From the NCBI GenBank assembly GCA_015345905.1, contig JADDTR010000002.1:558001-622000 (forward strand): 64,000 bases of DNA, read 5' to 3'. The position numbers and the translations under genes are program-made. Origin of the DNA: Aotearoamyces nothofagi. Taxonomy: Eukaryota; Ascomycota; Leotiomycetes; Leotiales; Tympanidaceae. Below, piece after piece: positions 13,075 to 24,642 of this stretch. The notes beneath the pieces were generated by a model. The model worked only from the letters and a program-made list of their open reading frames with translations, made no database searches and was not told the origin of the DNA. Positions within the stretch are counted from its first letter, which is position 1. Each line of letters opens with the position of its first letter.

Positions 13075-15261
13075 ATGGATCAAGGCGACATCCCCTCGCT
13101 CCTTTCACGTCTAGCTAGCGATGAAGACGCCATGCGCAAGATGGCTGTCTTTAAGCTACAGTCGTCTATCAATGACCCTTCCTTCGCCGACGTCTTCATA
13201 TCCTCCGGCGGTCTGGTCATCTTACGCCGTCTCATCATGTCGACGGGGGGCAACACTCTGGCATACTCGCTGCAAAGCCTGAGCCGTCTGCTAGAGGTCG
13301 ATATGGGATGGGAGATCTTCGAGACACATGGGGCTGGAGAACTGGTGGAGCGGGTAGTTGAACTGATCGTGACACATCCACTGGTCAACATTCTGCGCGG
13401 CGCAATGTCCATCCTCGTGGCAGTCGTGAGCCATCCACAGTCTGGCAGAGGAGCTGTAAGGTCACCTAGCGCTTTTGGCTTTAGGGCATTGAAGCCCGCC
13501 GTGGCTATATATCCGCAGTTCTTCGAGATGGTGGTGTCGCAGCTAAATTCTGCGGATCATGCGCTCTGTGCAAATGCGTTGATGTTACTAAACGCACTCA
13601 TACGGGATTCTATTACGAATGATAGTAATACTGGGAAGGATGGTACAACGAAGAGCAGTGGAACTGGGGAGGAGTGGCCGAAGTTCATCAAGAGGTTACA
13701 AGATTTAGGCGTCATAAAATCCGTTTACATCTTGATGCAGAGCTCAGCACTGCAAGACCTTGCGCATCCATTGTTGGAGTTTCAGGCCCTGTCGAAGGTG
13801 CTGCTGAGGAAATGGAAGAATGTTAAGGTGGATTTGGAACGGCCGGAGCACAGAAGAGCATTAAAAGGACTTCATCTTGCGAGTGCACCAGACAAAAAGG
13901 ACAAAGACCAGCTTCTTCCAATCGGTGCTAGATTAGAAGAATTGAACGATTCAGGCAAGAAAGGCAGTAGGAGACATAACCCAGAAAAATGGAGACGGTT
14001 GGGATTTGAAACGGAAAGTCCAGCTTGGGAATTTGACGTTAGTGGGTTCCTTGGCATGATGGACCTCACAGACTATGTGAGGAAACAGGAGGACAACTTC
14101 CAGAAGATCTTGTTGGAGCAATCATCTAGGCCATTGCATGAGAGGTGTCCAATTGCTAGATCTAGTCTAGCAGTCACCGCCATCTTATACGATCACTTCG
14201 ACGTTGAGAAATCCGATGTTGAGGATGCAAAAAGCTACCTGGTCTTGGACGGTATGAAAAATTATGAGAAAGTCTTTCGTCCGTTAATTCTACAGTGGTC
14301 GAGGTTACACGTCGCTGGATTACAGGCATTTTTTCGGCTATGGAAGTCAACAGGTGCCGAACAGGTTGACTTCGATAAAGTTGCTGAGCTTGTTCGTATT
14401 CTAATCGAGCAAGTCGTTGGGCAGGCCTCGCGAACAAAGGATGTCCAGGATGTGGAAGAGGAGCTTGCAGAATTCGAGTACTTACGGTTACGAGAGCTTC
14501 AAATGGAATTGCTGGAATTGACCTTTGAGGATCATTGGGGACCTCATTTACAGCAGGTTCGTGACGAGCTCAAGAATGAAGCTTTGCAGTTCGTCAAAGA
14601 GCAGCGTGTCCGTTGCCTCCTCCAAGGTACCTGGTTCCCGAGATCTTCCCAACGCAAAGGTAGCATAGAGGACGGCCATTCAACTCGACATCCTATCACA
14701 TCTTGGCGCTATGTCCGCCTTTCCCACAACCGGAGGTACTTACATTACTCCGATTTTGATGTCCAAGGCAACTATGAACCTTCCCTCGACCAACTGCACG
14801 AGAAGATTGACCTCAGCACCATCAGCTCCGTGATCTCCAACGTCTCTGCGGTTGAGGAGGAGGACGCATTGAGCATCTCTAGTACGTCTACCACGAAAGA
14901 AACTGTACACGCTCCGCCGAAGCCGCCGGCATCGAAAACGAAAATCACCATCAACAGCTACGTCAATCTCTCGGACAAGCCTCGCTCCACGCACGAAGAG
15001 CCTGTGGAGCGCGCCATCCTCACGCTTTCGCCAACGACACACAGCCTGGCGTCCGAGTGGCTAGATGGCCTCCTGATGCTGCTTAACCAGGCACCCATCA
15101 CGGCAGAGACGAACAAGCTTGTGGCATTGGTGTCTGATTATGGTTTGAAGATTAGGCTGCTGAATGTGAGGCTGGAAGACGGCTTTGCGGGACCGGCTGA
15201 GGGCACGGGAGCTGTGCCGAGTAGGGAAGGACTGGACGAGAATTATTACTATGAGGTCTGA
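13075..15261 (+). CDS. ELMO/CED-12 domain protein with PH domain
   Basis: Single-exon gene of 728 aa. Residues about 1-280 form leucine-rich helical repeats like the ARM-like N-terminus of ELMO proteins. The block WRRLGFETESPAWEFDVSGF, followed by GMMDLTDYVRKQEDNF and ARSSLAVTAILYDHF (about 305-400), is the ELMO domain. A PH-like region follows (SWRYVRLSHNRRYLHYSDFD, about 540-690), and a proline motif APPKPPASK sits in a linker inside it. In animals ELMO pairs with DOCK proteins to activate Rac, so this is likely a regulator of actin and polarity; that role here is inferred from the family. It is unusual in the window for having no intron. Confidence 0.85.
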   Translation: MDQGDIPSLLSRLASDEDAMRKMAVFKLQSSINDPSFADVFISSGGLVILRRLIMSTGGNTLAYSLQSLSRLLEVDMGWEIFETHGAGELVERVVELIVTHPLVNILRGAMSILVAVVSHPQSGRGAVRSPSAFGFRALKPAVAIYPQFFEMVVSQLNSADHALCANALMLLNALIRDSITNDSNTGKDGTTKSSGTGEEWPKFIKRLQDLGVIKSVYILMQSSALQDLAHPLLEFQALSKVLLRKWKNVKVDLERPEHRRALKGLHLASAPDKKDKDQLLPIGARLEELNDSGKKGSRRHNPEKWRRLGFETESPAWEFDVSGFLGMMDLTDYVRKQEDNFQKILLEQSSRPLHERCPIARSSLAVTAILYDHFDVEKSDVEDAKSYLVLDGMKNYEKVFRPLILQWSRLHVAGLQAFFRLWKSTGAEQVDFDKVAELVRILIEQVVGQASRTKDVQDVEEELAEFEYLRLRELQMELLELTFEDHWGPHLQQVRDELKNEALQFVKEQRVRCLLQGTWFPRSSQRKGSIEDGHSTRHPITSWRYVRLSHNRRYLHYSDFDVQGNYEPSLDQLHEKIDLSTISSVISNVSAVEEEDALSISSTSTTKETVHAPPKPPASKTKITINSYVNLSDKPRSTHEEPVERAILTLSPTTHSLASEWLDGLLMLLNQAPITAETNKLVALVSDYGLKIRLLNVRLEDGFAGPAEGTGAVPSREGLDENYYYEV

Positions 15262-15982
15262 GGAGCGAAGGACACTGCGCGAATGCTTTGTTGAGCGTGC
15301 ATTCTGTTATTCTTGATACCCCTGATTTTGATTGTTAAAACTTGAGGCTAGGCTAATATAAATCTACTGAACATTCGCTCATGGTATCAAGTGAGTAGAG
15401 ATTTTGAGTTGTGCTGATGTACAAGTACACGCGCACACGCATTCGTAAGAGATCGTGGTACGGCAATCACGTGCGATATCACAGGCACATGCGAGTTCTC
15501 TGGTCAGCTTCTGCTTTCCGATTGCCATATCATCATTGTAACCTTTTTTTTTTCTTTCGATTGAAACCCAGTGCCAGGAGCCAAGTGCTTTTCTCTACTT
15601 CCCCGAAACTATATGAAGCGAAAGAAAGATAAGCAAGCAATGGAGAAAATCAGCGTTTTTGGTTCGTGGCATGCCTCGTAAGCCCACCGAATCAAAAGAA
15701 GCACCGCGCAAAAAGGGAAAGATCTATCGAAATGACAGCCTCCTGATCGAAAAATTCGCATCGAAACCATGTCTCAAATTTTTGGCACTAAGATAGAAAT
15801 CATAAGATAGCCACGGCCTACCAAACGTGCAGTAAACATGCCCATTGTTCAGATCCTATCGTCCCTTCTCGTGGAAAACATATAGAGTGAGAGAAAGGAG
15901 TGGCCACTAAAGTGCTCCTGCGATACCACAGAAGCGTGATGGGCTGCGAGAAGGAGAATCACAGCCGGTAGGTTGAAGCTCT
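15262..15982. other. intergenic between convergent genes
   Basis: The 3' flanks of the ELMO and aminomutase genes. It contains a short T-run (about 15545-15553) and nothing else recognisable. Confidence 0.55.
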
Positions 15983-17840
15983 TCAGATCGGTGATGCAGT
16001 CGAGAGCGACCAGACCGGGTCATGGTACTCGAAGACCGATGGCTTTCCCTTTCCATCTGCATTTTGCGTAACTGCCGGAGCGACGAAAGTTGAAATGCCG
16101 GTCTTTCGATCATATGACTCATGTGAGGATGCGAGACGCTTACCGCCACCGCCAGGAAGATCCACGACGAATTGCGGAGTCAGGAAGCCGGCGATGCTGC
16201 CGCGGATCTCACGCTCTAGGTTGAGGATTGTCTGAAGAGGGGTTCGCAAGTCCTCGACACCTTTGACCATGTCGCCTTGGTAGACATAGTACTTTTTGAA
16301 TGTTAGTTTTGCTCTAGTGTGTATAGAGTGGATAACTCACGGGTAAGATATTAATATCAGAAAGGCCTCGAATCAGTGCCTTCATAGTATCGACATTGTC
16401 GTTGACGCCTTTGAGCAACACGGCTTGATTACGAACCATCACACCTGCCTCGAAGAGCTTCTGAGCCGCAAGCTTGGTGACCCAAGTGATCTCTGCTGGA
16501 TGGTTGAAGTGGGTATGAACTGCTACGGCCTTTCCCGCCTTCTTACCGAGATTTGATACGGCAATCAATGCACTTCCCCAGGAATCATCGGGGTCCAAAA
16601 TACGACTTGGGCATACAGCAAGTCCCTTGGTTGCGAAGCGGAATCGACGAATGTGCGGGATTGAGATCAGACGCACACCGATATCGTACATTTGCTGAGG
16701 TGTCAAGTAGTAAGAGTCGCCGCCCGAAACGACGATGTCAGTAAGTTGAGGAGTGTTCTCGACATATTTGAACATCTCTTCCCAGCGTCTACGGGTAGGC
16801 TTAAGGTTGCCAGATTTGGCGACTAAGTTGGTGTCGGCACCAATAGCGTAAGAACGGGTGCAGAAACGACAGTAGACGGGGCAAACAGAGGTGGCTGTCA
16901 GAGTTAGTAATGCTTTAGGGGGGTGCAACCTGTGGGTAGTATGGGAGTTCTAGCAACGATCTATCTGACACTAGGTAGGGGGTATGAAAAATAACAGAAA
17001 CTTGACATGAGTAGTTCGTCAACCGAACTTCTCGATCAATTGACTCAGAAGCCGAAGGCGAATGCAATCTACTATCTACTATCGGCCATTCAAAAAGAAA
17101 GATAACTTACCAAGGAACAATGCCTTATCCGGGTAACGATGAACGAGACCAGCGACTGGAGAGTCATGCTCCTCACCCAGAGAATCAAAGGTCAGTCTTG
17201 GGTGGTCTGGGAGAAGAGTCGACTTCATAGGAATGAATTGGCGACGAATGGGATCTTCCAATGGGTTGCTCCAATCCGCAACACTAAGGGTATGCGGAGT
17301 AAGACGGATTGCCATTGGTGCCATTTTGATACCTTCCATGACATCCATGATAAACTCATCGCGAGTCTTGATATGGCTTAGTCTAGAAGATTCTGAATAG
17401 CTTGGTTGCTTGATGGTCTCTGGAATTGTGGAGGAGAGAAAGTTGATCAGCTTCTTGTCACCCTGGACTGTATTCGCTATCTGAAATGGAATTAGTAAAT
17501 GGAAAGCAAGTCAATATTGATTGAAGCTTGCCTGCCAGTTGTAGTTCAGAAACTTCTCCTCTGGTATATCCTTCCAAAGTGGTATCTTTTGCCAGTAATA
17601 ATCTTGGCTTTCAGGTGAGATCTGACTTGCAGATTCGTTGACGTCATGCACGGGCCCATTGTTGACTTGAGGGGTTTCTACTATCGCGGTAGCTACTTGT
17701 GCTTGCAAGGGCGCCGTTTTGGTCATAAGATGACGAGTGATAATGACTGATGAGACTGATTTGCTGCGTTGAACATGACGCCTGAAGGATGATGAAAATG
17801 GCGTCGAAGTTGCTTTCGCATATGAGAAAGGTCGCATCAT
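15983..17840 (-). CDS. lysine 2,3-aminomutase-like radical SAM protein
   Basis: Four exons (17840-17532, 17480-17111, 16894-16341, 16291-15983) give 513 aa. The radical SAM cluster motif CxxxCxxC is complete (Cys231, 235, 238 in TSVCPVYCRFCTRSYAIG). IVVSGGDSYYLTPQQ, HTHFNHPAEIT and NQAVLLKGVND match the KamA family, which moves the alpha-amino group of lysine to the beta carbon using SAM and PLP. The C-terminal GGGGK is also KamA-like. The N-terminus (MMRPFSYAKATSTP..., rich in Arg/Ser, no acids) looks like a mitochondrial presequence, so I start there; longer in-frame upstream sequence is probably 5' UTR. Intron 1 is GC-AG (CAG|GCAAGC), joining NYNWQ to IANTVQGDKK. Intron 3 has an A-rich acceptor (CAAAAAG). 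Enzyme activity on free lysine is not proven. Confidence 0.85.
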
Positions 17841-18683
17841 AATGAATGTAAAAGTGAGTAAGTGGAACCAAAGAGGAGACTCTTCAAGTGACCTGAAGTT
17901 AAATAAATAGGTTTGAAAAGTGACAGGCGGTGTGTGGCCGCAGCTGGAGGAAGTATAAAGGATAGTGGTGGAGAGATGAGATTTAAGAAACCAAGTAGGT
18001 GGAATTCGTGGCTGCACCTTGGAAGCACCTTGCTTTTTCTCAAATTTCTTCAACCAGGTTGATCGTGGGAGATGAGATCTGATTCACTCCCTACCTGCAG
18101 TCATGAATACTAGGGAGCCTCAAGTTGGCATCCTCGGCCTTGCTGCAATAGGTATGAGAAGGACCGGTGGACATGAGATTTCACGTGAATCAGTGGCTGA
18201 CTATTCCCTTACAGATGAACCGGCAGCCATGAGATCCTTCTCCGGGGTTGATTGATGACAACACTTCACCTTCTTCTGACGTAAAGGGCCTGATACAAGA
18301 AAGTGTATCTGGGAACCTCTCGCTGAAGCCTCGGCCAGAGGCTTCACGGACGGCCAGGGAGCACTTGCTCTCTTATAGAGGGACACGTCGTGGCCGTAGC
18401 ACTATGTGGTTCAAGCATACAGGAACCAAACAGAGGGTCACGATCTTTGGCAGCTCAGAACCCAGAGATTTCTTTGAGTCCACGATAGATGCTGTTATGG
18501 TGTCAAGAAAGTTTGTGTAAGCCAGCGAGTGTAGCATTACAGGGGGATAGGTGCCAAGGCTGCCGCTTGGACTGGGAACCGAGCGACGTAAGCGGCCGAT
18601 GTGCAGCGAGCACAGCTGGGGACAGCCAGGACTTCCTTGCATGCCGTGCGCGGCCAACATACGGAGGGCATGGACGGTGGGAG

Positions 18684-18718
18684 GGGAGAAGGGAGAAGGG
18701 AGAAGGGAGAAGGGAGAT
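18684..18718. repeat. 7-bp purine tandem repeat (GGGAGAA), 5 copies
   Basis: Five tandem copies of GGGAGAA (last copy GGGAGAT): a strand-biased purine tract inside the GC-rich intergenic region. Confidence 0.9.
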
Positions 18719-19057
18719 GCGGAAGATGGGCAAACACCGGTGCCATGACAGCTGCAGCAGTGCAGGCTGTGGTGACGGCCACATAGCCTGGCAGGACGGG
18801 ACAAGAGACGGGACAGCAGACAGGATAGACAGGATAACAGACAGTATAGCAGACCGGCCAGCAGTCGGGGCAACAGGCTGGCAGGGAACTCTGCAGCGTG
18901 CCCCGGCGCCCCGAATACCCGGATGCAACTCCTGAAGGTCATCTTGCGTAAGGCCGTCTGCCCAGTCACACCGTTAGGTTGGCAGAGATGTTTGCATGCT
19001 GCGAATGCGATATGTGACATCTGCTATACACATATACACATGTACCATGCACATATA

Positions 19058-19085
19058 CCATGCGCCATGCGCCATGCACCATGCA
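19058..19085. repeat. 7-bp tandem repeat (CCATGCR), 4 copies
   Basis: CCATGCG twice, then CCATGCA twice, flanked by looser CATATACACATG-type sequence. Confidence 0.85.
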
Positions 19086-20412
19086 TCCGCACTGCTGCTT
19101 TGCTGGTGGGCATGGGATAGTGTAGCGGCTTGCGGAGAGACGCTCTTACGCACTACACTGCAAGCACCAAGCTGGTCGGCTGCTCTGCATGGCATCTAAG
19201 CCCTCAACCTCCGGCGGCTGTTGTTAGAGCTTCGCCATTGTCCCAGTACCTCCCGTATCAACTAACGAGCGTGTCGATGCACCATCCATCCTTCGGCACG
19301 CCCGGCTGCGATATGAGTCGCTCGGGCAACTCGAGCACTTTACTCAATGAGCTTACCTGTCTATACTGTCCAGCCATAGTGCAGACCGCTACTCTGTGGA
19401 CATACCGCGTATAGATAGGCCTAGAGGTTCCCGTGTAGATAGACATCGGCAGGATTCCTGCGCTTAGTGGTGAGACAGACCTTGGTTACCGTCTGACAGA
19501 TGTGATATCTGTGCATCAAAGCTCTGAAATAAATGGCGGAAGAGCCGATAACGCCGTTGGAGAGCGCTTGGGCGTCAAGTGGACTTCCTATATCGCCTAC
19601 CTGCAGATATGTCGAGGAACCATCGGATTAGACTTTTGAAACCATCACTAGTATTGTACATTTATTCCAACTGGCACTGTCAACGCCTGAAATCACCACC
19701 ATGGGAAATCAGAAGATCAAACTATCTATCTCCAGTATATGTCTCAGATATCTCTGTCGCATATTCTGTTCTCATATTTGCTACGCTAGTTTACAAGTAT
19801 TCCTCTATATATTGCATTATCTCAATCTTTAGTCAATGTGAGTAAAGTAAACCCCAACACCTCTCAGCCTTCTTTGTTCTTGTGTGACACTCTATAGCAA
19901 TTCAAACTGGCACGGCTCGCAAGCAGCGGCAAGATAGTGACAGAGCTTTTCCGTGGATGGGTGCCTCCAAGCGAAATGGCTGTCAAATGATCAAGAAACA
20001 ATATCCACTACCTCTTGATTAGACCTTGCTTATATGCTGTACAATATAGACAGATAGGTGTGCTCGCTGTGGAATACATTCACCAACAGCTCATGTTGGA
20101 TTATGAGAGTAGATACACAGGATTCCCATGGTGCGTACAACAGAAGAGCCCTGCGATGGCTGTAGCGATGGCTACGAAAGTTGAATTGGATGCTGCTGTG
20201 TTTAGAGTGGCTGTCGGTGGCCCCCAAGGATGTTAATACTTTGGTATCTTGCAAAACTGAGCAGGTGATATTCCAGAATGCAATGGGTTAAACTGGGTTC
20301 CTGGCCTGGACGGTGTCCAAAACACGCAACTGAGAAGCTCAATAGCAAATATTGCTTCCTAAAAGAAAGAAATAGACAGCGTCTGACAGTCGACCAAGCT
20401 ATTATTGAAAGA

Positions 20413-21877
20413 ATGGATGACGGTATCTCCACCAGTGCTGTCACTGCTACGTCCACAGATGCCGAAAAGGCTGGGATGGCCAACGAACACTCCGAAGGTG
20501 GTAAATCTGCCTGGCTAGTTGTATTGGGTTCCTTCTGCCTCCTCTTTGCAACTTTTGGATTCCAGACGAGCGTTGGACTCTTTCAGCTGCACTGGGGTAA
20601 CAACCAGCTGTCAAGCTATCCGCCTGGAGATATCGCCTGGATTTCGTCTGTTTTTTTATTCATCTCCCTTTTTCTGAGCATTCAAGTTGGGGCCTTTTTC
20701 GACCGCTATGGCTCCCGACAGATTCTTTTAGTCGGATCCATCGGATACGTTGCAACATTCTTTATTCTGGCACGCTGCACACTGTACTGGCATTTCATGC
20801 TCTGCCTGGGCTTCCTTGGAGGAGGTTCTTCAGCTGTTATTCTCACTGTAGCTCAAGGCGTCATCTCTCACTGGTTCTTTGAGCTTCGCGGTACTGCCAA
20901 TGGCATAGCTATGATGGGTAGTGCACTCGGAGGGATCATGTTCCCATTGATTCTGCGCTCACTCCTCGAGACCTACGGCTGGATCTGGGCAATGCAGACC
21001 TTAGGCTTCACAATTCTGGTTCTCGTGGTTATTGGTAACTGTTTGGCTAAAGGACGGCTCGCCACCCGCTGTACGAATTGTTCCATTGACCCACGGTGTT
21101 TCTTGGACTCCAGGTTCAACTGGCTGACTGTCAGTGTCTTCGGTCAGTAATCGTTATTCTCTTGACGAATATAACCCCTTACTTACCTCTTTACCAACAG
21201 GCTTCGAGTTGGTCCTTATTACTGCACTCGGGTTGATCCCAACATATGCAACTGATGCTGGCTATGGGAATGACACTGGCTTCTACCTTATTACGGCGAT
21301 GAATGTGTAGGAAAATATTTCATTTTAATCTTACTAGAACCGTTTGAACTACATTTGTAGCTGACCTGTTGGTGTCCGCAGCGGCTCGACATTTGGACGG
21401 GTGATTCCTGCCTGGCTGTCCGATTCCTTTGGTCGTTTCAATACCCTTCTTGTGATGACCGTATTTACTCTCGCTACAATGCTTATATTGTGGATTCCTT
21501 TTGGAAGGAGCTCTACTATTGCGTTGTACGCCTTTGTGGTTCTATACGGCTTTGGGACTGGAAGCTTGGTGACGCTGTCAGCGGTGTGCGTTGGTCAAAT
21601 ATGCAACAGTGGCGATTATGGTCGGTGGGTTGGTGCAATGGATTCAGCAGTTAGTCTTGCGTATGTCATCTCTTGCAGAATACCCCACTTTTTGTCCTGA
21701 CGTTTTGCACTTAGAACCCTTATTTCCATTCCAGTCGGTAGTCAATTCCAACAGCATCTAGGATCTCAGGCGATGGTGTGGTTTCTGATTGGCGTTCTTT
21801 CCCTTTCGTTAGTTACATGTACCATCGCGAGGTCAGCATGCCTAGGTTATGCATGGAAGTGGAAGGTTAAGGTTTGA
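20413..21877 (+). CDS. MFS transporter, monocarboxylate-transporter-like
   Basis: Four exons (20413-21142, 21201-21306, 21382-21660, 21715-21877) give 425 aa with about 12 hydrophobic segments. The short polar N-terminus followed by AWLVVLGSFCLLFATFGFQTS, cut here to its core GSFCLLFATFG, then FFDRYGSRQILLVGS between segments 2 and 3 and NVGSTFGRVIPAWLSDSFGR at the second half, is the pattern of fungal MCT-type (SLC16-like) MFS carriers. Such carriers move carboxylates or related small molecules; the substrate is unknown. The start is the last Met before the conserved region. All introns are GT-AG with donors GTCAGT, GTAGGA and GTATGT. The gene ends in a very short tail and converges on the DJ-1-like gene. 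Confidence 0.83.
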
Positions 21878-22425
21878 AGACTCACTTCATTATATGAGGA
21901 CCGAGTAAGCGTCTGATACCACGGGAGTGAAAATGATGAGCGAGGAGCTAATATAGTCAGTAAGGGATATCTAGTTGAATAATGGATAGCCGGCAAGTGA
22001 TTTAGTGAGCACGCCGAAGTAACAAGTAATCTCATGTCAGTTTGAACCTTGCACAGGGTCAGAGGTAGTAATTGAAGTTTGAACGAAATGCTATTGCTAA
22101 CAAACAGGAGTCGCTTGGGTTTCAATTCATCTAAGCCAATTTGGGACGGACTCTGCATCGCCAGGACAAATCTACATATATAGCAACAGCACGTTGGATC
22201 ATTCACCTGTAGTAATGAAATATTCCCATACAAACTGGTGAAATCGTCCAGAAGCCAGTATAAAAGTTTTACTTAATTGATTCTAGCTACACGTAAGTAT
22301 TCAATAAATGGAGAGTGTTAATAGCTCATATGCTACATGCTATGCTCTTAGCTACATGTAGCTTCCGACAATTCCAAGGCGGATTCTATGAATCCTAACT
22401 CCCATGGTGCCAGTCCTCTAATCGT
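21878..22425. other. intergenic between convergent genes
   Basis: AT-rich 3' flanks. A pair of related short words, AGCTACACGTAAG and AGCTACATGTAGC (near 22286 and 22350), is the only pattern noticed. Confidence 0.5.
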
Positions 22426-23542
22426 CTAAACATCAATTCCATCAACAACAACACCTTTAATCCAGTTATGCTGCAAGACTCTCGCAACCTCATTCGCCAC
22501 TTCCTCGGACACCATAATGCCGACGAGGTACAAGGCGGCGTCAATGCCACAGCTCGCACCACCAGCGGTGATAACTCTCAACCCACCCAACTTCAAAGAT
22601 GCTCTTCTAGCATTCGACTCACGTCTAGTGTTCGACTCCTTCCAAGCATTTGAGCCCTTCCGAGCTATGGATGGTCTCCTCCCATCGGATTTTCTTCTAA
22701 TATACGCTTTCTGCTCTGGATCTCCCATATCAAACCTCAGATTATTCACGACGTAACGTTCTTCGACGATGTCAGCACGTTCGGCAAGATCGCGCTGTGC
22801 GGTGGATCTGGCGATGTTCTCGATCTTGGCGAAGTAGTCAGGATGGGTGGTAGCCGAGAGGCCGGCAAGGGTGCCCTGGTGTGCGAGGAGGAGTGATCCA
22901 GTGCTGATGGAGATCAGAGTACGCTCCTTGGAATAGTTCTTGGTCTGCAGGTCGGAGAAGGCTTTGATAAGGGGGAGGGGCTGTGAATTGTTCTTGATGA
23001 TGCTGTCGAAGTGATGGGTGCCAGGGATGAGGAGGACGTCGAACCTGCCATTTGGAGATGTAAGTAAGGGTTTTTATGCAGCAAATTACTCATTGGGGAC
23101 TAATCAGTATAACCTGAACTCTAAGCATATACGTACTCTGCGAGACGCTTACGAGCTTCCTCGTAGCTGACTTGGCCAGTGAAGGTGGTGCCATGGGTGC
23201 CAGTAACGGTCTCACTGGGCGAGGCAAAGACGACCTCAAAAGCTTTGGTCGCTGGAAATTATATCAAGTCAGTCTTTTTGTTTCGTTGGAAACGTCCTGT
23301 CCCTGGCCACAACAAGACCAGATTCCACGCCAGGCGTCGGTAAGAGGTATCGGGATCATTTACAGTCAAGCCTATGTACAAAGCACCGAGAATTCGTCAT
23401 TTAATTACTTACAAGGATCAGATGGATCATGCTGGGCCTGATTCAAGACCTCAATAGGTCCTAAGATGGTAAGAGCATCGACCTCTGGGAAGAGGGCGAT
23501 GAGGACCTTAATCACAGGAATTGAAGCGGTGTCGGTGTCCAT
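22426..23542 (-). CDS. DJ-1/PfpI (class I glutamine amidotransferase-like) protein
   Basis: Three exons (23542-23413, 23251-23137, 23044-22426) give 287 aa. The fold signature is clear: VLIALFPEVDALTILGPIEV at the N-terminus, FDVLLIPGTHHFDS, GTLAGLSATTH and TAGGASCGIDAALYLVGIMV. At the nucleophile elbow, where the family usually has a Cys (C-T-G), this protein has Ser129 (LISISTGSLL). A basic, serine-rich insert of about 50 residues with three RR(E/K/A)S-type sites sits between the last two conserved blocks and reads straight through in frame. Relatives include isocyanide hydratases and ThiJ-like transcription factors; the Ser substitution makes a classical Cys-based activity doubtful. Confidence 0.85.
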
Positions 23543-24642
23543 GATTGCAATGTAAGTTTTGTGGTTGTATTCTGAATGAACTGAGGAGTATTTCGTACTT
23601 TGAAGCTGTTTTTATTGCTGCTGGCAGATGGGCGGTCAGATGATGGTGGAGTGATCAATGGAGTGACGACGTGACGAGGTCCCTTGGAGCTCGCTGTGGG
23701 GTGGAACGCGGGGTAAGACGCTAGCATCGTGATCGCGGAACCGCCCGTTGGCCCAAATCGCCCAAGTTATTGGTCTCCGCGCCTCAGCCTGGTAGGTCAG
23801 GCATCGTGTACAAGAGTACTCGAGCCGATATTATATGGTGCTTCGGTTGTACATGCTTCTCCCTTTTACCAGAAGTTTGGCTCATCTACAGTGGCCATTG
23901 TAGTCGATCACACATGTACATACATGCAACGCCTTACATAAGACACAACCGGGGTATCAAAGCCAAAAAATCCACAACAAAGCCTACGAACACATTGTAT
24001 AAAATAGCTGTGTGATCTCTGTAAACGTTCTCAAAATGGCCATTATCTGGACTTGCTTTCTTCAAGGTTTACCCGTTGCAAGAGGGCATAGCTGGGAGTT
24101 TGTGACGATAATAAAGACAGAGGGACAGGATGAAAATAACGGACTTTGGCAATGACAAAATATCAACGCTTAGTGTCCTCGAAGAAGTCGTAGCGTGGTG
24201 GAGAGGGTCTGTTGAGAGGAAGGCGGGGATCCGTCTTGATATCAGTCTTAGTATTCCCCACCGCGTTTTGCACAAAGCCGGTGACGTGCGAAGTGCAGCG
24301 CAGCGGTTACAGGCGGGAAAATCCTCGTCTTTCTTACCTCTGGCCCCATTCCAGAGGAGTGCATCAGCGATCTTCTTGGCTTTTAATCCCCGCGGTCGGA
24401 CCCCGGTCCACGCCCAGCCCCACGTGATGACGATAATTACCCTATTGCATTGCGGGACGTAATAGTGCGACCCAAATGGCGTCAATATGGTGGCAGATGT
24501 CTGGGCAATCTCATGATCAACATGAGTGTTTGGTGTGCTGGCACCGAAGAAGTCACCTGGACATGTGGGAACCTTGGGAGGATATAAGAATCCGCCAAAC
24601 GCCAACATTCTTGTCAGATCGGGCACCCTGACTTAATTCGCA
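23543..24642. other. divergent promoter region
   Basis: 1.1-kb space between the divergent DJ-1-like and NmrA-like genes. Several unrelated open frames (for example around 24070-24630 on the minus strand) have no family sequence. No repeats seen. Confidence 0.5.

Larger units (their letters stand above)
17841..20412. other. 2.6-kb divergent intergenic region, repeat-rich
   Basis: Separates the divergent aminomutase and MCT-like genes. Bases 18200-19250 are GC-rich with short tandem and interspersed repeats (two are listed separately; a degenerate GACAGGATA-like run lies near 18795-18860). Many overlapping open frames occur on both strands here but none shows a family sequence or splice logic. 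Bases 19600-20400 are of lower GC and hold the MCT gene's upstream region. Confidence 0.55.
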
